From Thinopyrum elongatum (lineage: Eukaryota; Streptophyta; Magnoliopsida; Poales; Poaceae): DNA of 64,000 bases. Each line of letters opens with the position of its first letter. The stretch's first letter is position 1. The stretch spans positions 297,860,362 through 297,924,361 of the forward strand of contig CM022303.1 of assembly GCA_011799875.1 (NCBI GenBank). Direction: 5' to 3'. Positions 35,101 through 47,016 of the stretch are shown piece by piece. Under the pieces are notes generated by a model, which did not search any database, was not told where the DNA came from, and saw only the letters and a program-made list of their open reading frames with translations. The position numbers were made by a program, and so were the translations under genes.

Positions 35101-38100
35101 ATTCCTACTCGTCCTCGAGTAGGTAAATGATAAAACAAAAAATTTGATGTGGAATGCTGCCTAACATGTTCATCACATATTCTTTTCTTTTGTAGCATGG
35201 ACATATTGCCTTTTTATATGGTTCAAAGCAATAGTCTAGTTTTGGCATGAAGATTTCAATACTCAAGCATATCAACAAGCAACCATGTCTTTCAAAATAT
35301 CAACACTAAAGAAAGCTATCCCTAGCCCATCATGCTCAATCATTGATCCATTCATGAAACACACTCACATATTAGCTACATCTAATGCTCAAGTACGATC
35401 ATGGTGCCCCTTAGTTGGTGCTTTATAAGAGAAGATGGAGCCTCAAATAAAAATTGCATAAAGTAAATAGATAGGCCCTTCGCAGAGGGAAGTAGGGATT
35501 TGTAGAGGTGCCAGAGCTCAAAGCGAAAAGAGAGATAGAAACATTTTGGGTGGCATGCTTTTCCTGTCAACGAAAACGATCAAGTAGTTCCCAATACTTT
35601 CCATGCAAGATATATCATAGGTGGTTCCCAAACATAAATAAAGTTTATTCCTTTTTCCACCATTCTTTCACATTCCACGGCTAGCCGTATCCACGGGTAC
35701 CGTCCATACCAACACTTTCCAAGGAATTTATTATTTGACAACATAAAGTAAATTCATTTTTCATTTCAGGACTGGGCATCCCTATTACCTTTGTCGTACT
35801 CTCGTGCAATGACAAGTGAATAAACACTTATCTTGAGAATAACACATCTAGCATGGAAAAATATCAGCCACCCCCTACCGTTTCATGAGCGGTACGAGCA
35901 CACAAAAAGGAAATTATTTTGAAAATTAGAGATGGCACATACAAATTTGCTTAGAACGGCATGGAAATACCGCATATAGGTAGGTATGGTGGACTCATGT
36001 GGCAAAACTGGGTTTAAGGATTTTGGATGCACAAGTAGTATTCCCACTTAGTACAAGTGAAGGCTAGCAAAAAGATTGAGAAGCATCCAACCAAGGAACA
36101 AAAAATCACACAAGCGAGCATTAAGCATTACTAACACCGAATAATGCACCACAAGTAGGATGTAATTTCATTGCATAACTATTGACTTTCGTGCTTGCAT
36201 AGGGAATCACAAGCCTTAACACCAATATTCTTACTAAAGCACAATTACTCATCAACATGGCTCACATATCACTATCATCATATCACAAAACTATTACAAA
36301 GAATCAAGTTTATTTTGTCCAATGATCTTCATGAAAGTTTTTATTATATCCCTCTTGAATATCTATCACTTTGGGACTAGTTTCATATATTGCAATTGCT
36401 TTTGACAAGCTCAAAATAAATTTAAGTGAAGAACATGAGCATAAAAATTTTCATCTCTCAAAATAATATAAGTGAGAGAGAATTTCTTCAAAGATAATAA
36501 AGCACACCATGCTCAAAAAGATATAAGTGAAGCACTAGAGTAAATGACAAACTACTCCAAAAAGATATAAGTGAAGATCAAGCGAGTAGTTAAGTAAATA
36601 GGTAGCTATTTGAGGACTCTCTTTTATTTAAAAACTTTCAGACCTAAGTATTTATTAAAACAGCAAGCTAAACAAAACAAAATGACATTCTAAGAATAGC
36701 ACAAATCATGTGAAGAAGCAAAAACTTAGGCTCAACCGAGGCTAACCGATAATTGTTGATGAAGAAAGGTGGGATGCCTACCGGGGCATCCCCAAGCTTA
36801 GATGCTTGAGACTTCTTGAAATGTTATCTTGGGATGCCTTGGGCATCCCCAAGCTTGAGCTTTTGTGTCTCCTTAATTCCTTTTATATCATGGTTTCCCT
36901 AAATCTTAAAAACTTCATCCACACAAAACTCAACAAGAACTCGTTAGATAAGTTAGTATAAATCAATGCAACACCTTATCATTCTCTACTGTAGCAAATC
37001 ACTAAAATTATTATTTAACATTGCATACTAAATGCCTCTGCATATTTAATAGTCCTATCCTCAAATAGAATCATTAAACAAGCAAACATATGCAAACAAT
37101 GCAAACATAACAGCAATCTGTCTAAACCGGACAGTCTATACAGATGCAATATTCTTCATACTTCCCTAACTCCAAAAATTATGAAAATTTACCACACTGT
37201 AGAAAATTTATCATAGCTTATTTTTCAAAAATATTCAACATTTCATCACATTCTTACTTTTCTAGGGAATTTTTGCAACAGCGACAAACTTTCTGTTTTG
37301 AAACAGCAACTCATATACTTGCAAAATAAGCATGGTGAAGGCTATCCTTGCCACTTTTATTGAAATAAAAAGATGAAAAACATTACTATAAATAACAGCA
37401 AGAAAATCCTTATAAAATAAAATGACTCTCCAAGCAGAACTCATATCATGTGACGAATGAAAATATAGCTCCAAGTGAGGTTACCGATAATGTTGAAGAC
37501 AAAAGAGGGGATGCCTTCCGGGGCATCCCCAAGCTTAGTTGCTTGGATATTACTTGAATATTAACTTGGTGTGCCTTGTGCATCCCCAAGCTTAGGTTCT
37601 TGTCACTCCTTGTTCTACTCATATCGATATCTCACCCAAAACTTGAAAACTTCAATCACACGAAACTTAACGGAACTTCATGAGATGGGTTAGTATGATA
37701 AAAACAAATCATTCACTTTGGTACTATCAAGATGAGATTCATAATTGTTCTCACACAATGCCTACAGTACCCTACAATTTCTACAACTTATATTAAGAAA
37801 TATAAGCCATAGAAACCATAAAACAAGCAAACTATGCACTGAAAACAGAATCTGTCAAAAACAGAACAGTTCGTAAAGATCTGAATTAAGGTCATATTTC
37901 TGTAACTCCAAAAATCCTGAAAATTTTATCACAAGTAGGAAATTTGTAGATCAAACATATGTAAAAAAATTCAGAGTTTTTTGACGCTCCAGTGAATTTA
38001 AACAATTCTGTTACTAGGCGCAAAAGTTTCTATTTTTGCACAGAATCAAGTCAACTATCATCCACACTATCCCAATGGCTTTACTTGGTACTTTATTGAA

Positions 38101-38200
38101 ACAAAAGCTATAAAACATTATTACTACAGTAGCCTAATCATATGAACACACAAAAACAGTAGGTAAAAGTGTTGGGTTGTCTCCCAACAAGCGCTTTTCT
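35101..38200 (-). other. Non-coding interior of the Sabrina-like element
   Basis: This is A/T-rich sequence with no long frame and no retroviral motif on either strand. It holds four exact or near-exact copies of the polypurine-tract word, two of them in short inverted repeats of the form ggggatgcc...ggcatcccc (36771-36795 and 37508-37532). Confidence 0.75.
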
Positions 38201-39121
38201 TTAATGCCTTTTATCTAGGCATGATGATTTCAATGATGCTCGCATAAAAGATAAGAATTGAAACACAAAGAGAGCATCATGAAGCATATGACTAGCACAT
38301 TTAAGTCTAACCCACTTCCTATGCATAGGGATTTTGTGAGTAAACAACTTATGGGAACAAGAATCAACTAGCATAGGAAGGCAAAACAAGCAAAACTTCA
38401 AGATTTTCAACACATAGAGAGGAAACTTGATATTATTGCAATATGTAAAAGAATATGTTCCTCTCTCATAATAATTTTCAGTAGCATCATGAATGAATTC
38501 AACAATATAGCTATCACATAAAGCATTCTTTTCATGATCCACATGCATAAAAAAATTATTACTCTCCACATAAGCAAATTTATTCTCATGAATAGTGGTG
38601 GGAGCAAACTCAACAAAATAACTATCATGAGAAACTTGATTGGGAAAATTGAAATCATGATGACAAGTTTCATGGTTATCATTATTATTTATAGCATACA
38701 TGTCATCACCATAATCATCATAGATAGCAATTCTGTTTTCATAATCAATTGAAACCTCTTCCAAAATAGTGGAATCGTCATTAAATAAAGGCATGACCTC
38801 TCCAAATCCACTTTCATCAATATAATCATCATAAATAGGAGGCATGCTTTCATCATAGTAAATATTCTCATCAAAACTTGGGGGACTAAAAATATAATCT
38901 TCATCAAACATAGCATCCCCAAGCTTATGGCTTTGCATATCATTAGCATCATGGATATTCAAAGAATTCATACTAACAACATTGCAATATTGCTCACCAT
39001 CCAAAGATTTTATGCCAAACATTTTATTAAATTCTTCTATCAATTGAGCACAATTTTCCTTTCCATCATTTTCAAGAAAGACAAGATAAAGACGAATAAT
39101 ATGAGGCCACCTCAATTCCAT
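38201..39121 (-). CDS. ORF of unknown function in the Sabrina-like element (306 aa)
   Basis: It is the only sizeable frame in the interior, on the element's sense strand just after the primer site. I chose the Met at 39121 (MELRWPHII...) because the 23 residues upstream of it in the open frame look like leader sequence. The protein is acidic and rich in D, E, N, Y and H, with a C-terminal region FVFQFLSFMRASLK. It is related to the frame at 45902-46786 through shared segments such as KLGDA, SGFGE, MHVDH, NYYERG and IPMHRK. No zinc knuckle, DTG, YxDD or DDE motif is present. Two members with recognisable conserved blocks suggest past selection on the protein. Function unknown. Confidence 0.6.
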   Translation of the reverse strand: MELRWPHIIRLYLVFLENDGKENCAQLIEEFNKMFGIKSLDGEQYCNVVSMNSLNIHDANDMQSHKLGDAMFDEDYIFSPPSFDENIYYDESMPPIYDDYIDESGFGEVMPLFNDDSTILEEVSIDYENRIAIYDDYGDDMYAINNNDNHETCHHDFNFPNQVSHDSYFVEFAPTTIHENKFAYVESNNFFMHVDHEKNALCDSYIVEFIHDATENYYERGTYSFTYCNNIKFPLYVLKILKFCLFCLPMLVDSCSHKLFTHKIPMHRKWVRLKCASHMLHDALFVFQFLSFMRASLKSSCLDKRH

Positions 39122-39220
39122 TTTTTTTGTAGTTTTCTTTTTATAAACCAAACTAGTGATAAAACAAGAAACTAAAAGATTCAATTGCAAGATCTAAAGA
39201 TATACCTTCATGCACTCACC

Positions 39221-39238
39221 TCCCCGGCAACGGCGCCA
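39221..39238 (-). other. Primer-binding site, tRNA-Asp type
   Basis: Minus strand TGGCGCCGTTGCCGGGGA matches the 3' end of plant tRNA-Asp plus CCA. It lies ten bases from the LTR and fixes the minus orientation. Confidence 0.88.
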
Positions 39239-39248
39239 GAAAAGAGCT

Positions 39249-40274
39249 TGATGTCTACTACACAGCTTGTTCTTGTAGACTCGTGTTGGGCCTCCAAGCG
39301 CAAAGTTTTGTAGGACAGTAGCAATTTTCCCTCAAGTAGATGATCTAAGGTTTATCAATCCATGGGAGGCGTAGGATGAAGATGGTCTCCCTAAAACAAC
39401 CCTGCAACCAAATAACAAAAAGTCTCTTGTGTCCCCAACACACCAAATACAATGGTAATTTGTATAGGTGCACTAGTTCGGTGAAGAGATGGTGATACAA
39501 GCGTAGTAATGATAGTAGATATTGATTTTTGTAATAGGAACAATAAAAAATAGCAAGGTAACAATTGATAAAACGGAGCACAAACGGTATTGCAATGCTC
39601 AAAAATGAGGCCTAGGGTCTATACTTTCGCTAGTGCAATCCCTCAACAATGCTAATATAATTGGATCATATACCCTTTCCTCAACGTGCGATGAAGAATC
39701 ACTCCAAAGTTTCTATCTAGTGGAGAACATAAGAAGAAATTGTTTGTAGGGTACGAAACCACCTCAAAGCTATTCTTTCCGATCAATCTATCCTAGAGTT
39801 CGTACTAAAATAACACCAAGCTATTCTTTCCGATCGATCTAACCAAGAGTTCGTGCTAAACTAACACCATATGATACACATCAACCAACTCTAATGTCAC
39901 CTAGATACTCCAATGTCACCACGAGTATCCGTGAGTTGATTATATGATATGCATCAAACAATTTCAGATTCATAATACTCAATCCAACACAAAGAACTTC
40001 TAAGAGTGCCCCAAGATTTCTACAGGAGAAACAAGGACAAAAACGTGCATCAACCCCTATGCATAGATTACCCAATGTCACCTCGGAAATCCGCGAGTTG
40101 AGCGCCAAGACATAGATCACGTGCTCTCAAATCCATAAAAGTATTCAATCCGATAAAACGAAATCTCAAAGGGAAAACTCAATTCATCACAACAAGATAG
40201 AGAGGGGAAAACACCATATGATCCAACTATATTAACAAAGCCCGCGATACATCAAGATCGTGCCATCTCAAGAA

Positions 40275-40310
<36 letters not shown>

Positions 40311-40887
40311 AACGCATAGCTACTTGTACAAACCCTCAGCCACGAGGGTGGACTACTCCCTCCTCATCATGGTGGCCGCCGGGATGATGAAGATGGCCAT
40401 CGGTGATGATTTCCTCCTCCGACAGGGTGCCGGAATGGGGTCTAGATTGGTTTTTTGTGGCTACAGAGGCTTGCGGCGGCGGAACTTCTGATCTAGGGTT
40501 ATTCTCGGGGGTTTTGGAATATTTGGGAATTTATAGGGCGAAGAGGCGGCGCGGGAGGCCACCGAGGTGGGCACAACCCACCAGGGCGCGCCCAGGTGGG
40601 TTGTGCCCCCCTCGGGGCACCCCTCTGGTACTTCTTTGGCCCATGTTGTTGATTCTAGTCCATAAAAAATCTCCAAAAAGTTTCGCTGCGTTTGGACTCC
40701 GTTTGGTACTGATATTCTGTGAAGTAAAAAACAAGCAAAAAAACAACAACTAGCACTGGGCACTATGTCAATAGGTTAGTCCCAAAAAATGATATAAAGT
40801 TGATATAAAATGATTGTAAAACATCCAAGAATGATAATATAACAGCATGGAACAAGCAAAAATTATAGATACGTTGGAGACGTATCA
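39249..40887 (-). repeat. 5' LTR of the Sabrina-like element (1639 bp)
   Basis: It pairs with 33441-35085. The (GA)n run is longer here (30 bases, 40278-40307, against 18), and the palindrome is shorter. No gene is supported. Confidence 0.92.
40278..40307. repeat. (GA)n microsatellite inside the LTR
   Basis: Fifteen GA units; the partner LTR has nine units at 34470-34487. Confidence 0.9.
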
Positions 40888-41345
40888 CGTATCAGCATTC
40901 CCAAGCTTAATTCCTGCTCGTCCTCGAGTAGGTAAATAATAAAAAGATAATATTTTATGTGGAATGCTACCTAGTATAATCTTGATCATGTAATCTAATC
41001 ATGGCATGAATATTAAGACACGAGTGATTCAAAGCAATAGTCTATAATTTGACATAAAGACATCAATACTCAGGCATACCAACAAACAATCATGCCTTTC
41101 AGAATAACAATGCTAAAGAACGCTATCCCTACAAAATCATATAGCCTTGTCATGCTCCATCTTCTTAACACAAAATATAAATCATGTACAACCCCGGTGT
41201 CAGCCAAGCAATTGGATCATACTTTTTAACGCGCTTCAGCTTTTTCAGCCCCCACGCAATACATGAGCATGAGCCATGGACATAGCACTACGGGTGGAAT
41301 AGAATGCGGCGGTAGGGATTAATAAGGAGAAGACAAAAAGGCTAG
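40888..41345 (-). mobile_element. E4 element: LTR tip and interior remnant
   Basis: The first seven bases (cgtatca) are the target duplication plus the tip of the E4 LTR. The next bases gcattcccaagctta (40895-40909) are its polypurine tract, followed by interior sequence like 35101-35300 and 43409-43600. The similarity fades near 41300-41345. No gene is seen. Confidence 0.7.
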
Positions 41346-41718
41346 TCTTGATAGGAAAGTGACGCAAAATTTGGCTTGGGGTTCACAATGCAATGTCAAG
41401 GGAGATGTACAATTGATGTCGTCGAGGTTACCGTCCTTGCTTACGGTTGGTGGTGTCAAAATGGTGAAGTGGTCATTGTCGATGTCGAGTCCGTGGCGAA
41501 GATGAGCGACGGTGGTGTCCATGACAAACCGCTCCTAAGTAGTAGAAACACGTTAAGAAACAGAAACCGCAAACTCAAATTCTCAAATGGCAAATGTGGC
41601 AAAATTGCGGTTGGTTGCAGAATTCGGTGGTGGAGTGCGGAAGAAACAGTGGGAATTGGTCAAAATTCGATAAAAATTCAATGAAATTTGGAGCTGTTGG
41701 CTGCGAGGTGCCGGATGT
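41346..41718. other. Unassigned stretch
   Basis: About 370 bases I cannot place in any element of the window. A 102-codon frame (41376-41684, plus strand) has no recognisable motif. It may be interior sequence of the truncated E4 element or unrelated DNA. Confidence 0.4.
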
Positions 41719-41831
41719 TGATACGTCTCAAATGTATCTATAATTTTTTATTGTTCCATGCTATTATAGTATCAATCTTGGATGTTTTATATGCATTTAT
41801 ATGTCATTGTATATCATTTTTTGGGACTAAC
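41719..41831 (+). repeat. Start of a plus-strand LTR, cut off by the F elements
   Basis: It starts TGATACGTCTC and continues through a t-rich stretch to tttgggactaac. This is the sense start of the same LTR type that ends on the minus strand at 43393 and 48565, here in the opposite orientation. Confidence 0.75.
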
Positions 41832-43393
41832 TCCTACTTGTGAACTGCGTTGGGATTTCCCTGAAGAGAAGGGGATGATGCAGTACAGTAGAGATAAGTA
41901 TTTCCCTTAGTTATGAAACCAAGGTTATCAATCTAGTAGGAGAACCAAGCAACACTATGTAAACAGCACCTGCACACCAACAACAAATACTTGCAACCCA
42001 ACGCATAAAGGGGTAGTCAATCCCTCAACGATCAAGAGAAATATTAAATTGTATAGGTTTCGATAAATAGATCTAACAAAAATACAAAATAAAATAAGTA
42101 AAAGAAAATTGCAGCAAGGTATTTTTGGGATTTTATATATGATAGAAAATAGACCCGGGGCCATAGTTTTCACTAGAGGCTTCTCTCAAGAAAATAGCAT
42201 ACGGTAGGTAAACAAATTGTTGTTGGCCAATTGATAGAAAAGCAAATAATTATGACGATATCCAAGGCAATGATCATGTGTATAGGAATCACGCCCAAGA
42301 TTAGTAGACCGACTCCTGCCTGCATCTACTACTATTACTCCACACATCGACCACTGTCCAGCATGCATCTAGTGTATTAAGTTCATGAAAAATAGAGTAA
42401 TGCTTTAAGCAAGATGACATGATGTAGACAAGATAAACTCATGTGTGAAATAAATCCCATCTTGTTACCCTTAATAGCAATGATACATGTGTGTCATGTC
42501 TCTTTCTGTCACTGAGATTAAGCACCGCAAGATCGAACCCATCACAAAGCACCTCTTCCCATGGCAAGATAAATCAATCTAGTTGGCCAAACCAAGCCAA
42601 TAAATCAGAGAAGAAATACGAGGCTATAACAATCATGCATAAAAGAATTCAGACAGAACACGAATAATATTCATGGATAGATCTGATCATAAACTCACAA
42701 TTCATCGGATCCCAACAAACACACCGCAAAAAGAGTTACATCAAATAGATACCCAAGAACACCGAGGAGAACATTGTATTGAAGATAAAAAAAGAGAGAA
42801 GAAGCCATCTAGCAACTAACTACGGACCCATAGGTCTGTGGTAAACTACTCACACATCATCGGAGGGGCAGCAAGGATGATGAAGAACCCCTCCGTGATC
42901 GTTTCCCCCTCCGGCAGAGTGCCGGAAAAGGCCTCTAGATTGGATCTCGTGGTTCTGGAACTTGCGGCGGCGGAAAAAGTATTTCGTTGACTCCCCTGAG
43001 AGTTTTGGGATTTTAGAGTATTTATAGAGGCAGAGGTAGGTCAAAACGATGCCCGTGGGCCCCACTACCCACCAGGGCGTGCCGGGGGCCTCTGGCGCGC
43101 CCTGGTGCCTAGTGGGCCCCCTTTCATCTTTTGTTTCCCTCTCAAAGCCTCCAGGGTCTCTTATCACTAGAAAAAATCTTCAAAAAGTTTCGTGGCATTT
43201 GGACTTCGTTTGGTACTTATATTCTGCAAAGTAAAAAACAAGCAAAAAACAGCAACTGGCACTACGCACTAAGTTAATAGGTTAGTCCCAAAAAATGATA
43301 TAAAGTTGCTAGTAAATGTATATAAAACATCCAAGATTAATAATATAATAGCATGGAACAATCAAAAATTATAGATACGTTGGAGACATATCA
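41832..43393 (-). repeat. Left LTR of family F (1562 bp)
   Basis: On the plus strand it runs from (t)cctacttgtgaactg to ggagacatatca. Its first two bases read TC where the right copy has TG. It has a TATA box on the minus strand at 43019-43026 and an imperfect GC-rich palindrome at 43057-43120. No gene is supported. Confidence 0.85.
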
Positions 43394-45901
43394 ATATCCC
43401 CAAGCTTAATTCCTGCTCATCCTCGAGTAGGTAAATGATAAAAACAGAATTTTTGATGTGGAATGCTACCTAACATATTCATCATACATTCTTTTCTTTG
43501 TAGCATGGACATTTGGACTTTGAATGATTCAAGGCAATAGTCTATAATTTGACATAGAAACATCAATACTCAAGCATATCAACAAGCAACTATGTATTTC
43601 AAAATATCAACACTAAAGAAAGTTATCCCTAGCCCATTATGCTCAATAATTGATCCATTCGTGAAACACACTCAAATATTAACTACATCTAATACACAAG
43701 TATGACAATAGTGTTCCCTAGTTGGTGCTTTATAAGAGAAGATGGAGACTCGAATTTAAAATAAAAAATGCATAAAAGTAAATAGATAGGCCCGTGTAGA
43801 GATTTGTAGAGGTGCCAGAGCGCAAAGCTTAAATTGAGAGATAAAATTGTTTTGGGAGGCATGCTTTTTCTGTCAATGAAAACGACCGAGAATTCCCAAT
43901 ATCTTCCATGCTAGATAAATCATAGGCGGTTCCCAAATAGAAAGTAAAGTTTATTTCCTTTCCACCATTCTCACACAATCCATGGTTAGCCCTATCCACG
44001 GGTGCCTTCCATACCAATACTTTCCAAGGAATTTATTATTGACAACATATAAATAAAAAAATCATTTCGGGAATGGGCATCCCTATTACCTGCCACACTC
44101 TCGTGCAATGACAAGTGAATAAACACTCACCTTGAGAATAACATACCTAGCATGGAAAATATTGGCCACCCCGCCGCTTCATGAACGGTACAGGCACACA
44201 AAACGGAAATTCATTTTGAAAATTAGAGTTGGCACATACAAATTTACTTGGAACGGCATGGAAATACCGCATATAGGTAGGTATGGTGGACTCATTTGGC
44301 GCAACTTTGGTTTAAGGAGTTGGATGCACAAGCAGTATTTCTGCTTAGTACAAGTGAAGGCTAGAAAATAGATTGAGAAGCGACCAACGAAAAAACGAAA
44401 ACGGTCATAAACGAGCATTGAACATAATTAACACTGAATAACGCACCACAAGTAGGACATAACCTTTTTGCATAACTATTTACTTTACGTGCATGCATAG
44501 GAAATCACAAACCTTAACACCAATATTCTTACTAAAGCATAATTACTCACCAACATGACTCACATATCACTGTCTCCATATCGCAAATCTATTGCAAGGA
44601 ATCAAGTTTATAATATCTAATGATCTTCATGAAAGTTTTTATTATATCCCTCTTGAATATCTATCACTTTGGGACCAAGTTCATATCTCATGTAAATTAC
44701 CATTACTATTCTTTAACTCTCAAAATGATCTACGTGAAGCACGAGAGCATAAATATTTCTTCAAAAAAATTCAACTCAAAATAATATAAGTGAAGCATGA
44801 GAGCATATTTCTTTAAAATTTACTAACTCTCAAAATAATGTAAGTTAAGCATGAGAGCATATTTATTTAAATTTTACTAACTCTCAAAATAATATAAGTG
44901 AAGCATTGGAGTTTATTTCTTTAAAATATAACCACCTCCATGCTCAAAAAGATATAATTGAAGTACTAGAGCAACTGCCTAGCTCAAAAGATTGAAGTGA
45001 AGCACATAGAGTATTCTAGCAAATCATGATATGCGTGTGGCTCTCTCAAAAAATGTGTTCAGCCAGGATGATTGTGACAAACTAAAAAGTAAAACAATCA
45101 AAGACTCATATAATACAAGACGCTCCAAGCAAAACTCATGATATGTGACGAATAAAAATATAGCTCCAAGTGAAATTACCGATGGTCGTTAGAAGAAAGA
45201 GGGGATGCCTTCTGGGGCATCCCCAAGCTTAGTTGCTTGGGAGTCCTTGAATATTACCTTGGGGTGCCTCAGGAATACCCAAGCTTAGGCTCTTGCCACT
45301 CCTTATTCCTTCATCCATCGTGATCTCACCCAAAACTTGAAAACTTCAATCACACAAAACTTAACAAAACCTTCGTGAGATCCGTTAGTATAAGAAAACA
45401 AATCACTACTTTAAGTACCGTTGCAAACCCATTCATATTTTGTTATTGCATTATACCTACTGTATTCTAACTTTACCATGGCTTATACCCCACGATACAA
45501 TCCATAGATTCATCAAAATAAGCACACAGTGCAACGAAAATACAATCTGTCAAAAACAGAACAGTCTATAGAAACCTGAATTACGCTCATACTTCTGTAA
45601 CTCCAAAAATTCTGAAACATTAGGATGACATAGGTAATTTGTATATCAATCATGTGTAAGAATATCAGAATTTTTCCATGTTCCAGTAAATTTTAACAAT
45701 TCTTCTACTGGACGCAAAAGTTTATGTTAATGCATAGAATAAATCAACTATCACCCAAACCATCGTAAAGGCTTTACTTGGCACAAACACTAATTAAAAC
45801 ATTCAAACACAATCATAACAGTAGCATAATTGTGTGAACACATAAAAACAGAAAAGAAAAATATTGGGTTGTCCCCAACAAGCGCTTTTCTTTGAAGCCT
45901 T
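43394..45901 (-). other. Non-coding interior of family F
   Basis: It starts with the polypurine tract (43394-43408) and holds another exact copy at 45217-45231 and a degenerate one near 45271-45286. There is no frame with recognisable content. Around 44750-44950 a ~60-base motif containing ctcaaaataatataagtgaagcatg-like words is repeated imperfectly several times. Confidence 0.7.
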
Positions 45902-46786
45902 TTAGCTAGGCATTAATAATTTTAATGATGCTCGCATAAAAGACAAGAATTGAAGCACAAAGATGACATCATATAGTATGTGAAAATAAAATTTAAGTCT
46001 AGCATACTTCCTATGCATAGGCATTTTATAAGCAAACAAATTATCAAAACAAGCAAAAACTAGCATATGCAAGGAAGAAGAATAAAACATTGACAATCTC
46101 AACATGAAGAGAGGTAATTTAGTAACATGAAAATTTCTACAACCATATTTCCCTCTCTCATAATAATTACATGTGGGATCATATTCAAATGCAACAATAT
46201 ATCTATCACATAACATATTCTCTACATGATCCACATGCATGCAAAGTTGACATTCTTCCAAAATAGTGGGATTATCATCAAATAAAGTCATGATCTCTCC
46301 AAGCCCACTTTTATCAAAAATTTCATAGGATTGATCATTCTCCAAAGTAGTGGGATAATTATTACCTAAAGTTGGAATTCTTCCAAACCCACTTTTAATA
46401 TTATTGCAAACACTATTATCAATATCATATTCATCATGAGGCTTAAATAAAATTTCAAGATTATAAGAAAAATCACCCCAATCATGATCATTGCAATAAG
46501 TAGTAGACATAGCAAAATTAGCATCCCCAAGCTTGGGGTTTTGCATATTATTAGCACAATTGACATTAATAGAATTTATAATAACATCATTGTAATCATG
46601 CTTTTCATTCAAGGAGCTATCGTGAACCACTTTATAAATTTCTTCTTTTAACACTTCATCACAATTTTCATATTCAGGAATTTCAAGCAAAACCTCATAA
46701 AGATAATCTAGTGCACTCTACTCAGTAGCAATTGGTTCATCATAATTAGATATTTTAAAAAGATTAGCAAGTGGATGAGGATCCAT
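45902..46786 (-). pseudogene. Unknown-function ORF of family F with a nonsense codon
   Basis: Reading from the ATG at 46784-46786 (MDPHPLANLF...), the frame meets TAG at 46718-46720 (codon 23) and then stays open to 45902. It is the counterpart of the 38201-39121 frame. It shares KLGDA, MHVDH, NYYERG, PMHRK and FVLQFLSFMRASLK segments, and contains two related repeats (SGFGRIPTL and SGLGEIMTLF, each followed by an LE-containing segment). The protein is acidic, with a hydrophobic C-terminal third. Translation could still start at the Met at 46690. Function unknown; it is not gag or pol as far as I can see. Confidence 0.6.
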
Positions 46787-46987
46787 AAGTTTTTTGTTTT
46801 CTAATTTTCAATAACCACACAATTATGGCAAATAAACAAGCAAAGCAACAAAGTAAAACATTTTTTAGTTTTTTCGATAAAACATTTTAGAAGTGGGGGA
46901 GATGAAAACAAGAGGCAAATGGCAAATAAAGTAATTGCAAGGAGATGAAAGTTTATGCGTAGGTACTTGATAAATGTTGATCATGTC

Positions 46988-47005
46988 TCCCCGGAAACGG
47001 CCCCA
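46988..47005 (-). other. Primer-binding site of family F, degenerate tRNA-Asp type
   Basis: Minus strand TGGGGCCGTTTCCGGGGA, two changes from the perfect site at 39221-39238. Confidence 0.75.
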
Positions 47006-47016
47006 GAAATTCTTCC

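Larger units (their letters stand above)
33441..40887 (-). mobile_element. Complete Sabrina-like LTR element on the minus strand (7447 bp)
   Basis: Two LTRs of 1645 and 1639 bp flank a 4163-bp internal region, with a 5-bp target duplication. On the minus strand the LTR reads TGATACGTCTCC... to ...GTAGACATCA. The primer site next to the right LTR is a perfect tRNA-Asp type, and a G-rich tract abuts the left LTR. I find no gag, protease, RT, RNase H or integrase motif in the interior, only one ORF of unknown function, so the element looks non-autonomous. The family name is from recognition of the LTR ends. Confidence 0.88.

Noticed and set aside
39221..39238. Possible tRNA gene
   Set aside because: Only the 3' acceptor-end complement is present; no cloverleaf follows, and it is a primer-binding site.
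41376..41684. 102-codon frame as a host gene
   Set aside because: No motif, no supporting splice or promoter context, and it is embedded between element remnants.
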